Shown here piece after piece: positions 8,837 through 18,150 of a stretch of DNA of 64,000 nucleotides (position 1 is its first letter; each line of letters begins with the position of its first letter). Both the position numbers and the translations under genes were made by a program. The stretch spans positions 62,001-126,000 of the forward strand of contig DCPU01000018.1 of assembly GCA_002323245.1 (NCBI GenBank). The letters run 5' to 3'. This DNA comes from Mariprofundus sp. UBA1536. GTDB lineage: Bacteria > Pseudomonadota > Zetaproteobacteria > Mariprofundales > Mariprofundaceae. Below the pieces are notes generated by a model. It worked only from the letters and a program-made list of their open reading frames with translations, was not told the DNA's origin and did no database searches.

Positions 8837-10750
8837 ATGGACGGTTTCTTATTATTAGCTTTTGTTTTTCTTGTCGCCGGTGTGATTGCGGTGCCCATTG
8901 CCACCAAGCTTGGTTTGGGTTCGGTGCTGGGTTATTTGATTGCGGGTATCGCCATTAGCCCCTTGCTGCACAGCTTGGGTGTGAATGTGGTGAGCTTGCA
9001 GCATTTTGCCGAGTTTGGTGTGGTGATGATGCTGTTTTTGGTCGGGCTAGAACTTGAGCCACGCATGTTGTGGAGTATGCGCGATAAGCTACTTGGCTTG
9101 GGTGGTTTGCAGGTGGCTTTGACCACTGGCTTGGTCATGTTGGTGGCCATGGCTTTAGGCCAAGCGTGGACGATTGCGCTGGCGATTGGTTTGGTGTTTT
9201 CACTGTCATCGACTGCCATTGTGTTGCAAACACTTGGTGAAAAAGGCCAACTCAAAAGTGATGGTGGGCAAGCCAGTTTTTCGGTGTTGTTGTTTCAAGA
9301 TATTGCGGTGATTCCGATGTTGGCGTTCATTCCTTTGCTGGCATTGCCTGAATTGCTTGATGCTGTGCATTCGGTGGCGACTGTAGCCGCACACGTAGAA
9401 CATGATGTGGCTGTGGAAGTTGGCTTTTTTGCCAGCTTGGACGCTTGGCAGCGGGCATTGCTCACCATTGCCGCGATTGGTGCTGTGATTGTGGGCGGTA
9501 GTTATCTTACCCAGCCGATTTTCCGCTTTATCGCTATGGCCAAATTGCGCGAGTTGTTTTCAGCCACTGCGCTTATGATGGTGATTGGTATTGCCTTGTT
9601 GATGACCTTTGTGGGTTTATCGCCCGCCTTGGGCACTTTCCTTGCAGGGGTGGTGCTGGCCAACAGCGAGTATAGGCACGAATTGGAAAGTGATATTGAG
9701 CCCTTTAAAGGCCTATTGCTGGGCTTGTTCTTTATGACGGTGGGAGCTGGTATCAATTTTGGCTTGTTGTTTGCCCAATGGGGCGAAATTCTGGCGCTGA
9801 CCTTGGGTTTAATCGTCATCAAAGCTTTGGTGTTGCTCATTTTATCATCGGTTTTTCATATTCGCGGCGCTGATCGCTGGTTGATGGCGCTGGGTTTGGC
9901 GCAAGCGGGGGAATTTGGTTTTGTGCTGCTCTCGTTCACAGTCGCCAACGGTGTGATTCCCGCGGCAGTCTCGGATCAATTGCTGTTGGTGGTGGCTTTG
10001 TCCATGTTGCTCACGCCAGCATTGTTTATCCTCTTTGATAAACGCATTTTGCCCAAATATACCCAAACACAACGCAATGAAGCTGATGAAGTGGATGAGC
10101 AGGGCAGTGTAATCATTGCAGGTCACGGCCGTTTTGGCGGAGTGATTAATCGCATTCTGTTGGGCGCTGGCCACAAAACTGTAGTGCTGGATCATCATGC
10201 CGAACAATTGGATATGCTGCGTAAATTCGGGATAAAAGTGTTTTATGGCGATGCCTCAAGGCCCGATATGTTGCATGCAGCCGGTATTGAAGAGGCCAAA
10301 ATATTGGTGGTGGCCATCGATGAGAAAGAGCAGAGCACTGAGCTGGTTCGATATGCCACTAAACATCATCCGCATGTGCATATCGTGGCAAGAGCCATGA
10401 GCCGCGAACATGTGTATGAGTTATACGCAGCAGGGGCAGCCGATATTATTCGCGATTATTTTGATAGTGCGGTGCGGGCAGGGCGTTCAGCCTTGGAAGC
10501 ATTGGGCACCCATCCCTTTGATGCAGAGCGGCAAACCCGAGGCTTTGTGCTCAATGATCAATATATGCTGCGCGAAGTGGCGGCCTTGTATGATCCGGAA
10601 ATTCCATCGCATGAAAATGAAGCGTATATCGCCAAGGTCAAAGAGCTGATGGCCTTTCAAGAAAAAGCCATGCGCGGCCATAGCGCAGGCTTTGGCAGCC
10701 GCAGTCATCGGGGCTGGATTCCGCCAGGGTCGAAAGAAGAAGAGGGATGA
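8837..10750 (+). CDS. kefC: Glutathione-regulated potassium-efflux antiporter (KefC/KefB type)
   Basis: A 637-residue CPA2-family monovalent cation/proton antiporter. About 12-13 hydrophobic segments occupy residues 1-385, with the family motifs L-F-L-V-G-L-E-L-E-P near 65-74, S-L-S-S-T-A-I-V-L-Q near 120 and F-Q-D-I-A-V-I-P near 150. A cytosolic RCK/TrkA-N domain follows with the Rossmann motif G-H-G-R-F-G-G near residue 431 and D-A-S-R-P-D near 474. Length and order match KefB/KefC (about 600-620 residues). Expected role: K+ efflux with proton entry, held closed by glutathione and opened by electrophile adducts, protecting against electrophiles. AAGGAGG at 8820-8826, inside kefF, is its ribosome-binding site. 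It ends 27 bases before the convergent sensor kinase; no terminator hairpin is obvious in that gap. Confidence 0.9.
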   Translation: MDGFLLLAFVFLVAGVIAVPIATKLGLGSVLGYLIAGIAISPLLHSLGVNVVSLQHFAEFGVVMMLFLVGLELEPRMLWSMRDKLLGLGGLQVALTTGLVMLVAMALGQAWTIALAIGLVFSLSSTAIVLQTLGEKGQLKSDGGQASFSVLLFQDIAVIPMLAFIPLLALPELLDAVHSVATVAAHVEHDVAVEVGFFASLDAWQRALLTIAAIGAVIVGGSYLTQPIFRFIAMAKLRELFSATALMMVIGIALLMTFVGLSPALGTFLAGVVLANSEYRHELESDIEPFKGLLLGLFFMTVGAGINFGLLFAQWGEILALTLGLIVIKALVLLILSSVFHIRGADRWLMALGLAQAGEFGFVLLSFTVANGVIPAAVSDQLLLVVALSMLLTPALFILFDKRILPKYTQTQRNEADEVDEQGSVIIAGHGRFGGVINRILLGAGHKTVVLDHHAEQLDMLRKFGIKVFYGDASRPDMLHAAGIEEAKILVVAIDEKEQSTELVRYATKHHPHVHIVARAMSREHVYELYAAGAADIIRDYFDSAVRAGRSALEALGTHPFDAERQTRGFVLNDQYMLREVAALYDPEIPSHENEAYIAKVKELMAFQEKAMRGHSAGFGSRSHRGWIPPGSKEEEG

Positions 10751-10777
10751 TACCCCTTATTCTGCTTCAGTAGCGCA

Positions 10778-13700
10778 CTAGGCCTTTGTTGCGGTGAGCA
10801 TTTCCTGAATCATTTGGCTCAATGCTGCCACTTCATAGGGTTTGGAAATAAAGCGAGCACCTTTCACTTTGGGCTTATGATTCGAAGCATCATCCTTTTG
10901 GTAACCTGTGCAAAATAAGAATTTTGCATCTGGATTTGTCTCGCGAATTTTCTCAGCGGCTTGGATGCCGCCCATCACTGGCATCACCACATCCATGATA
11001 ATGAGCTTGATGGTGTCTTGATGCTCTGCAAACACTTGCGTCGCTTCAAGGCCGTTGTTGGCGGTGAGCACCTTATAACCAAGCGAGCTAAGAATTTCAG
11101 CACCGATACCCAGCACTGTCGCTTCATCATCGACGACCAAAATGGTTTCGCCGTGCCCGTCCACAACTTCACCAGATGCACCAGGTAGTTCAGGCATCAC
11201 ATTTTTAATCAATGGCAGATAAATATGGAATGTTGTTCCTTTTTCTTGGCTGCTTTGTGTGTCGATAAAACCCTGATGGCGTTTGACTGCACCAAACACC
11301 ATAGCTAAACCCAATCCAGTGCCTTTGCCTTGTTCTTTGGTGGTGTAGAAGGGCTCAAAGATATGTTCGATGTCAGCTGCTGGAATACCTTTGCCATTGT
11401 CAGAAACAGATAGGAGTACATAAGCATCGTGCGTTGCCTCTGGCAATTTATTACGTAAACCATCATCAGCCCTAACTTTTTTCAAACTGAAATTGATGGT
11501 GGGTGCTTTTATATCCTCTACTGCATCACGGGCATTGTTGACCATATTAAACAACACCTGCTGCAGTTGGGTGGCATCGCCATTGATGATAAACATCTCA
11601 TCGGATATATCGGTGTTGATATCTATATTTTCAGCAATCGAAGGGCGAAGTAGTTTTAAAGTCTCTTTCAAAAATGGCACCAGCGGCAGCGGCTTCATAA
11701 CTACCCTATCTTTGCGGGCAAAGGTGAGCAGTTGCTTAATCAGTTCAGCAGCGCTGTAGGAAAGGCTTTCCACGACTTCCAAATTCTGAGCCGCTTCGGG
11801 CACATCTTTGACATGTTGTTTGGCCAAATACAAATTGCCAGTGATACCCGCCAGAATGTTTTTGAAATCATGGGCAATACCGCCTACCAACGTACCCAGA
11901 GCTTCCATTTTCTGTGCCTGCTGGAATTGTTCCTCTAATTCTTTCTGCTCTGTAATGTCATGGGAAGTTCCCTTGATACAGCAAGGGTTCCCTTTGTCAT
12001 CAGTTTGTAAATTGCCATGGCGAAGAATGGTGCGGATGGTGCCATCTTCGGGGTGAATAGCGCGAAAAATCAGTGGTTTGGTCTTATGTCCAGCTAAGCA
12101 GCTTTCCATCCATTTCTGGATAAGGTGACGATCTTCAGGATGAATCAGCTCTTCATATGAGGCTTCACTTGGGGTAAATGATTGCTTGGAAACACCATAA
12201 ATATGATACAACTCGTCGGACCAAGTGAACTGGCCGCTCAAATCATAGGTCCAGTTACCAATATGCGCCCGTTCCTGCGCCATGCGTAATTCGTACTCGC
12301 TTTGACGCAAACGCTCTTCTGCCATTTTACGTTCATGGATATCTTCAACTACAGAAATAAAATAATCTGGATTACCCTCATTGTCGCGAACCAAAGATAC
12401 GGTGAGATTAACCCATAGTGTCGAGCCATCTTTCACGATATACCGCTTTTTCATGGCATAACGCTCGATTTTACCTGTAAGTATTTCATTTACTTGCTTA
12501 AGGTCGGAACCGAGATCATCTGGATGGGTGATTTCCTGGAAGGTCATCTGTAATAAATCTTCTGGTAAGTAGCCTAACATATTGGAAAGACGTTGGTTCA
12601 CCCGTAGCCAAGAGCCATCTGGGGAAACATGCGCCATGCCAACAGCAGCCTGCTCGAAGGTGTTGCGGAATAGGCGCTCTTTTTCAGCCATTTTTTCGTC
12701 GGCCATTTTTCGCTCGGATATATCTTCAAACAACACCGCAAAAGTAGTCGGTGAAGTGGCATAAGCCAGCACGGAAACATATTTATCCATGACTTCGGAG
12801 TACTGTTCAAATTGCAGCGGCTTACCCGTGAGCACCACTTGCCCATACTTTCCAATCCAGTCGGCCGAATCGTTTTCTATACCAGGGATGATTGCTGTTA
12901 CCCTGCGGCCAATGACATCCTCTGATGTTAAGTTGGTGATTTGTTCGAATGCTTTATTGATTTCCAGAAAGCGGTAATCGGTGGGTTTGCCTGCATCATC
13001 AAAAATCATTTCATGCAAGGCAAAACCATTGAGCATATTTTCAAAAAGTTGGCGGTATTTGCTTTCACTTTGGCGTAAATCTTCCAATGAGTTTTTGATA
13101 TCGGTGATGTCATCAAAGCGGATAACAGTGCCAGCGATTGCACCATCTAGCGCCCGATAGGGAAGAATGCGGCGATTAAACCACTGGCCTTCATTGGTTT
13201 TTACCTCACTTTTGAACGACTCACCGGTTTGAATGACACGGCTGATTTCGTTGACCAAATCAGGATCGCTAAACTTGGAAACGATATGGCTTAATGGTCG
13301 TCCAATATCACTCGCAATAATATTGAAAAGGTGGTCGGAAGAAGGTGTGAAGAACTTTATTTTTGATTCGAAATCTAAGAAAACAGCTGGGTTTTTGGCG
13401 CTGCTAATCAGATTGCTCAAATCATTGTGGGCGGTCTCCAATGCGTAGATTTTCTCCTGCAATTCGGCATTCACAGTGTTAAGCTCTTCATTAAAGGATT
13501 GGAGTTCTTCTTTGGAGGTTTCCAACTCTTCGTTGGACGATTGCAATTCTTCATTGGAAGACATGGCTTCTTCGTTTGCCGTTTTTAATTCCTCATTGGC
13601 GGTTTCCATGGCTTGAACATTGTTTTCCAATTCTTCGTACAATACTGAAAGCTCATATTCAAGTTGTTTCACCAGCGGCAAATCATCCATGGGCACATCG

Positions 13701-15634
13701 GCTTGGTTGATCGCTGCATGCTGCTCAGCGGCCTGATTTTCAAAACTAATCAGTATCAGATCTTCGCCACCAGCTATGCCAGCTAAGGGCTTCACCCGAA
13801 AGCTAATATCCACTTCGGCCCCATTGCGTTTGACCTTGGCGTTATCCACCCTGACGCTGACCTTTTCTCGTAGCGCTTTAAAGGCGGCGCTACGCACGCG
13901 CGTAGCCAAACCTTCTCGTAACAGTGCAAATAAATCATTAGTGCTTTTGCCTGTGGGGTAGCGTAAGAAATCGACGGTATCGCCAAAATGATAGAGCACT
14001 TCATATTTATCGTTGACCAAGACTGATGCCGGCACGTACTCACCGAGCAAAGCATCTCTGGCGATTTCATTGACATTGAGATTAGGCATGATGGAAGGCC
14101 TCCGTGCAACTTCGATATGCTTCACCACGCCCAAGTTGCGACCTCTAGCCGAGAGGTTGAGCATGGATGGTTTGTAGCTGTTGAGTTTTTTGTATAAGCG
14201 CCATTTTTTAGAAATGGTTTGAAATTGTGCTGAATGATGACCAATGGTTTCAGAGCTTCCCAGCAGCAGGTAGCCAAATTGATTCAATGAGAAATTAAAG
14301 GTTTCCAAGATGCTGGTTTGGGTTTGGGGCTGAAAATAGATAAAAAGGTTGCGGCAACTGATAAGGTCGATATTTGAAAAGGGTGGGTCTGAAATCAGAT
14401 TTTGCTCACAAAATACGATGTTTTGACGCAATTCTGGCAATACCCTGTAATAAGCCCCTTCTTTTTTGAAGAAGGTGTTTAGCTGCTCAGATGAAAGATT
14501 GTGGCTAATACTTTCTGGATAGACACCTTGGCGCGCATGGGCCAAAGCTCGGGTGTCGATATCGGTAGCAAAAATTTGATATTTCAACTGCTTACCTTGC
14601 CGCTGCATAAAGCCTTCAAGCAGCATGGCCATGGAGTAAGCCTCTTCACCCGTGGAGCAGCCTGGAATCCAAATACGAAGCTCTTGTTTATCGTCATCTA
14701 GTTTTTCAAAACACTTTTTCTCCAACACAGCCCAAGATTCAGGGTCGCGGAAGAAGCTAGTCACGCCAATCAGCAAATCTTTAAATAATTCATTGATTTC
14801 ATCGGGGTGCGTGCGCAAATGGGCGGCGTATGCCTTGATATTTTCTAAATGAAGAACACTGATGCGACGTTTGATACGTCGCTCTAAAGTATTGTTTTTG
14901 TAGCCATGGAAATTATGACCAATTTGTTCTTTCACCATGTTCAGGATATCAGTGTATTCGGCTAATTCATCGGGATGCGTGAGCCTTCCGTTGCCAAAAA
15001 ATCCGCGTATGCAGGCATGTTTAAAATAGCGGCTCAATACTTCGCCCATGTCAGCGGCTTTGAGCACATGATCCACCACATCGGTGGCAATGGCGCTGCT
15101 TGGCATGCTTTCAAATTGCGCTTCCTTAGGGTCTTGCGCGATGGCAAAACCTCCTAGGCTCTTGATGGCTTTGATGCCCTGCGTACCATCGCTACCTGTG
15201 CCCGATAAGATGATGCAGCTGGAGCATTCTTGCTGATCCTCGGCCAACGATGCAAAGAATGTATCAATGGGTAGCCGTAAACCATGGGGTTCAGCAGGCG
15301 GCTGAAGTAGTAGTATGCCATCTGCGATAGTGAGGTCTTTATTGGGCGGAATGATATACACATGGTTGGGTGCAATTGGCATTTGATGGGTGATTTCAAC
15401 GACGTTGAGGTCGGTAAAGCGGGCAATGATTTCAACCAGCAAGCTTTTGTGCGCGGGGTCCATATGCGAGACAATGACAAAGGCAATGTCTTGCGCTTTG
15501 GGCAAATGGGTAAACAACTGCTTCAAGGCTTCAAGACCACCTGCTGAAGCACCTACGCCAACGATGGGCGTTTTTTTTATGCTGGTTTTTGGTGGTAAAT
15601 CAGCGATTTTTTTATCGGTGTGTAAAGTCACCAA
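10778..15634 (-). CDS. CheB-CheR-PAS hybrid histidine kinase fusion, 1618 residues
   Basis: A cytosolic multidomain signalling protein with no membrane segments. In order: CheB methylesterase domain (about 22-210) with the catalytic triad S30 in G-A-S-A-G-G, H57 and D149 in G-T-G-S-D-G; CheR methyltransferase (about 225-480) with the S-adenosylmethionine loop I-P-G-C-S-T-G-E-E-A-Y-S; a PAS-like segment; a long Glu/Asn-rich coiled coil (about 650-735, repeated E-E-L-x-x-x-N/S); four PAS or PAC segments to about 1235; HisKA with H1255 in A-H-D-F-K-N; HATPase with D-N-G-K-G-I and G-T-G-L-G-L; and a receiver with phospho-acceptor D1548. The start is a TTG at 15634, or GTG at 15631, with no strong ribosome-binding site. 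Such fusions are known in proteobacteria; the signal is unknown. No chemoreceptor gene is nearby, so the methylation target is unclear. Confidence 0.88.
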   Translation of the reverse strand: MVTLHTDKKIADLPPKTSIKKTPIVGVGASAGGLEALKQLFTHLPKAQDIAFVIVSHMDPAHKSLLVEIIARFTDLNVVEITHQMPIAPNHVYIIPPNKDLTIADGILLLQPPAEPHGLRLPIDTFFASLAEDQQECSSCIILSGTGSDGTQGIKAIKSLGGFAIAQDPKEAQFESMPSSAIATDVVDHVLKAADMGEVLSRYFKHACIRGFFGNGRLTHPDELAEYTDILNMVKEQIGHNFHGYKNNTLERRIKRRISVLHLENIKAYAAHLRTHPDEINELFKDLLIGVTSFFRDPESWAVLEKKCFEKLDDDKQELRIWIPGCSTGEEAYSMAMLLEGFMQRQGKQLKYQIFATDIDTRALAHARQGVYPESISHNLSSEQLNTFFKKEGAYYRVLPELRQNIVFCEQNLISDPPFSNIDLISCRNLFIYFQPQTQTSILETFNFSLNQFGYLLLGSSETIGHHSAQFQTISKKWRLYKKLNSYKPSMLNLSARGRNLGVVKHIEVARRPSIMPNLNVNEIARDALLGEYVPASVLVNDKYEVLYHFGDTVDFLRYPTGKSTNDLFALLREGLATRVRSAAFKALREKVSVRVDNAKVKRNGAEVDISFRVKPLAGIAGGEDLILISFENQAAEQHAAINQADVPMDDLPLVKQLEYELSVLYEELENNVQAMETANEELKTANEEAMSSNEELQSSNEELETSKEELQSFNEELNTVNAELQEKIYALETAHNDLSNLISSAKNPAVFLDFESKIKFFTPSSDHLFNIIASDIGRPLSHIVSKFSDPDLVNEISRVIQTGESFKSEVKTNEGQWFNRRILPYRALDGAIAGTVIRFDDITDIKNSLEDLRQSESKYRQLFENMLNGFALHEMIFDDAGKPTDYRFLEINKAFEQITNLTSEDVIGRRVTAIIPGIENDSADWIGKYGQVVLTGKPLQFEQYSEVMDKYVSVLAYATSPTTFAVLFEDISERKMADEKMAEKERLFRNTFEQAAVGMAHVSPDGSWLRVNQRLSNMLGYLPEDLLQMTFQEITHPDDLGSDLKQVNEILTGKIERYAMKKRYIVKDGSTLWVNLTVSLVRDNEGNPDYFISVVEDIHERKMAEERLRQSEYELRMAQERAHIGNWTYDLSGQFTWSDELYHIYGVSKQSFTPSEASYEELIHPEDRHLIQKWMESCLAGHKTKPLIFRAIHPEDGTIRTILRHGNLQTDDKGNPCCIKGTSHDITEQKELEEQFQQAQKMEALGTLVGGIAHDFKNILAGITGNLYLAKQHVKDVPEAAQNLEVVESLSYSAAELIKQLLTFARKDRVVMKPLPLVPFLKETLKLLRPSIAENIDINTDISDEMFIINGDATQLQQVLFNMVNNARDAVEDIKAPTINFSLKKVRADDGLRNKLPEATHDAYVLLSVSDNGKGIPAADIEHIFEPFYTTKEQGKGTGLGLAMVFGAVKRHQGFIDTQSSQEKGTTFHIYLPLIKNVMPELPGASGEVVDGHGETILVVDDEATVLGIGAEILSSLGYKVLTANNGLEATQVFAEHQDTIKLIIMDVVMPVMGGIQAAEKIRETNPDAKFLFCTGYQKDDASNHKPKVKGARFISKPYEVAALSQMIQEMLTATKA

Positions 15635-15678
15635 CTGATGGTAGCCAGAAATGGAATGACCGCAAATAATTTATTGGT

Positions 15679-15739
15679 TTTGATTGTTTTTACTGATGAA
15701 CCATTCATAAAATAGAATAAAGTCATCAGTACAATCAAA
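15679..15739. repeat. Long imperfect inverted repeat upstream of katG
   Basis: Left arm 15679-15699 reads TTTGATTGT, then TTTT, then ACTGATGA; the right arm 15723-15739 reads TCATCAGT then ACAATCAAA. The arms are exact complements apart from the four-base TTTT insertion, and enclose a 23-base AT-rich spacer. The spacer contains ATTCATAAAATAG (15703-15715), whose first nine bases recur twice beside oxyR. It lies 154 bases before katG and 45 beyond the start of the divergent kinase gene. It could be an operator region or form a transcript hairpin. Confidence 0.6.
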
Positions 15740-15892
15740 TATACAAAATAAGGTATGCCTTTATCTTTGCCTCATAGCAACACGTTGCGTAAGGCCGCTT
15801 AGCTGGCACTAACCTTGTCGAGATAAACCGCATGCTTGGTGCGGAATATGTTAGTCTGGGAAGTTGCCCAAGCGATACAAAGGAGAAGAATC

Positions 15893-18079
15893 ATGTCTGA
15901 AGGTCAATGTCCATTTCATCATACATCTGGCGGGGCAACATCCCACCGCGATACATCCAACCGCGATTGGTGGCCGAATCAACTCAAAATCGAGATGCTG
16001 CATCAGCAGCCAGCCGCATCGAATCCCATGGGGCAAAATTTTGATTATGCGGCAGCCTTCAAGGCTTTGGATTTACAGGTTTTGAAACAAGATCTAACAG
16101 CACTGATGACCGACTCACAAGATTGGTGGCCAGCCGATTATGGCCATTATGGCCCATTCTTTATTCGCATGGCTTGGCATAGCGCTGGCACCTACCGCAC
16201 CGCCGATGGCAGAGGCGGGGCAGGGGCAGGTATGCAGCGCTTTGCCCCGCTCAACAGCTGGCCTGATAATGTGAATCTGGATAAGGCGCGCAGATTGCTT
16301 TGGCCCATTAAACAAAAATATGGGCAAAGCATTTCATGGGCTGATTTGATGATTCTGGCAGGCAATGTGGCCCTGGAATCGATGGGCTTTAAAACCTTTG
16401 GTTTTGCAGGTGGTCGTGAAGATGTGTACACCCCCGAAATTGATACCTATTGGGGCGCTGAAAAAGAATGGTTGGCGGATAAACGTTATTCGGGTGAACG
16501 TGATTTGGAAGATCCGCTGGCGGCGGTGCAAATGGGCTTGATTTACGTCAATCCTGAAGGCCCGAATGGTGAGCCTGATCCCGTAGCCTCTGGACGCGAT
16601 ATCCGCGAAACCTTCAAACGTATGGCCATGAATGATGAAGAAACTGTGGCCCTGACTTGCGGTGGACACACTTTTGGTAAATGTCACGGTGCTGCTGATG
16701 CTGCACATGTGGGCCCTGAACCCGAAGCTGCAGGCCTAGAAGCCCAAGGTCTAGGCTGGGCCAACAGCTATGGCAGCGGCAAAGGCGGCGACCAAATTGG
16801 TAGTGGCCTAGAAGGCTCGTGGACACCCACACCCACCACTTGGGATAACAGCTATTTGGCGATGTTGTTTGACAACGAATGGGAGCTGACCAAGAGCCCG
16901 GCAGGTGCGCAGCAATGGACACCCAAAGTGGCCGATAGCAGCAATATGGCGCCAGCAGCGCATGATGCAGCCAGGCAAGTGCCTATCATCATGACCACTG
17001 CGGATATGGCTATGCGCTTTGATCCGATTTATGGCCCTATTGCCAAACGATTTCGGGAAGATTTTGATGCCTTTGCCGACGCTTTTGCCAGAGCTTGGTT
17101 TAAGCTTACCCATAGGGATATGGGCCCGCGCTCACGTTATCTTGGCGAGGAAGTGCCAAGTGAAGATTTGCTTTGGCAGGATCCGATTCCAGCTGCAAGT
17201 GCTGCTGTATTGTCGGATGCGGATATCGCTAAGCTTAAAGGAATGGTTTCAGCTTCCGGGTTGTCTGTCTCTGAGCTTGTATCCACAGCTTGGGCATCAG
17301 CCTCTACCTTCCGTGGTTCGGATAAACGCGGCGGCGCCAATGGTGCGCGCATTCGGTTGGCACCGCAAAAGGACTGGGAAGTCAACCAGCCCGCACAGTT
17401 GGCCAAGGTGTTGGCAGCGCTTGAAAGCATTCAGCGCGATTTCAATAGCGCTGGGCATCATGTATCCATGGCTGATTTGATTGTGCTGGCGGGTAATGTG
17501 GGCGTGGAGCAAGCGGCCAAGAAAGCAGGGGTAGCAGTAAGTGTGCCGTTTAGCCCGGGGCGCAGTGATGCTGAGCAAGCGCAGACGGATGTGGAATCCT
17601 TTGCGGTGTTGGAGCCGATTGCTGATGGCTTTTGCAATTATCAAAAAGGCAAATATTCGGTATCGGCTGAAGAATTGCTGATTGATAAGGCGCAGCTTCT
17701 CACATTGAGCGCTCCAGAGATGACGGTGCTTGTGGGTGGTTTGCGGGTGATGAATACCAATGTGAGGCAATCTAAGTATGGCGTATTTACCCATGATCCA
17801 GGAGCGCTGAGCAACGACTTCTTCGTCAATCTGCTGGATATGTCCACCACTTGGAAACCCACCTCAGAGGATGCTGACTATTTCATCGGCACCGACCGTA
17901 GCACTGGCGATATCAAGTGGGCGGGCACGCGAGTGGATTTGGTGTTTGGCTCCAATTCACAGCTTCGGGCTTTGGCTGAAGTGTATGCGAGCAGCGATGC
18001 TAGCGAGAAATTCGTGCATGATTTTGTCGCGGCATGGGCCAAAGTGATGGACTTGGATCGTTTTGATTTGAAAGCTTAA
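15893..18079 (+). CDS. katG: Catalase-peroxidase KatG
   Basis: The start at 15893 has AGGAGA at 15881-15886; the frame is open 19 codons further upstream but without a better start. The 728-residue product is a bifunctional haem catalase-peroxidase that removes hydrogen peroxide. Visible active-site residues: R92, W95 and H96 in the distal motif R-M-A-W-H-S-A-G-T-Y-R, proximal haem ligand H259 in G-G-H-T-F-G-K, and the Met-Tyr-Trp adduct W95-Y218-M244 needed for catalase activity. The N- and C-terminal halves are the usual duplicated peroxidase folds, and the length fits the family (about 720-750). No signal peptide, so cytosolic. It faces oxyR, whose product is the expected activator; a shared hairpin separates the two genes. 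Confidence 0.97.
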   Translation: MSEGQCPFHHTSGGATSHRDTSNRDWWPNQLKIEMLHQQPAASNPMGQNFDYAAAFKALDLQVLKQDLTALMTDSQDWWPADYGHYGPFFIRMAWHSAGTYRTADGRGGAGAGMQRFAPLNSWPDNVNLDKARRLLWPIKQKYGQSISWADLMILAGNVALESMGFKTFGFAGGREDVYTPEIDTYWGAEKEWLADKRYSGERDLEDPLAAVQMGLIYVNPEGPNGEPDPVASGRDIRETFKRMAMNDEETVALTCGGHTFGKCHGAADAAHVGPEPEAAGLEAQGLGWANSYGSGKGGDQIGSGLEGSWTPTPTTWDNSYLAMLFDNEWELTKSPAGAQQWTPKVADSSNMAPAAHDAARQVPIIMTTADMAMRFDPIYGPIAKRFREDFDAFADAFARAWFKLTHRDMGPRSRYLGEEVPSEDLLWQDPIPAASAAVLSDADIAKLKGMVSASGLSVSELVSTAWASASTFRGSDKRGGANGARIRLAPQKDWEVNQPAQLAKVLAALESIQRDFNSAGHHVSMADLIVLAGNVGVEQAAKKAGVAVSVPFSPGRSDAEQAQTDVESFAVLEPIADGFCNYQKGKYSVSAEELLIDKAQLLTLSAPEMTVLVGGLRVMNTNVRQSKYGVFTHDPGALSNDFFVNLLDMSTTWKPTSEDADYFIGTDRSTGDIKWAGTRVDLVFGSNSQLRALAEVYASSDASEKFVHDFVAAWAKVMDLDRFDLKA

Positions 18080-18112
18080 ATCGCTTCTTCAACATCAACG
18101 ATTTTCACCAAA

Positions 18113-18150
18113 AGCGCCTGAGTGTTGATGCACCCAGGCGCTAAGTTTTT
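18113..18150. terminator. Shared hairpin terminator between katG and oxyR
   Basis: AGCGCCTG at 18113-18120 pairs with CAGGCGCT at 18135-18142 (eight base pairs, 14-base loop), followed by AAGTTTTT on the plus strand. It should end katG transcription. On the minus strand AAAA precedes the stem at 18108-18111 (read as T residues after the hairpin), so it may work in both directions. The oxyR stop codon (18141-18143) lies inside the right arm. Confidence 0.75.

Noticed and set aside
9502..10207. Minus-strand open frames of 112-120 codons within kefC
   Set aside because: They lie opposite a well-supported transporter gene, show low-complexity shadow translations and have no start signals.
16334..17794. 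Minus-strand open frames of up to 165 codons within katG
   Set aside because: KatG reads through the entire region with all active-site residues; the antisense frames lack recognisable features.
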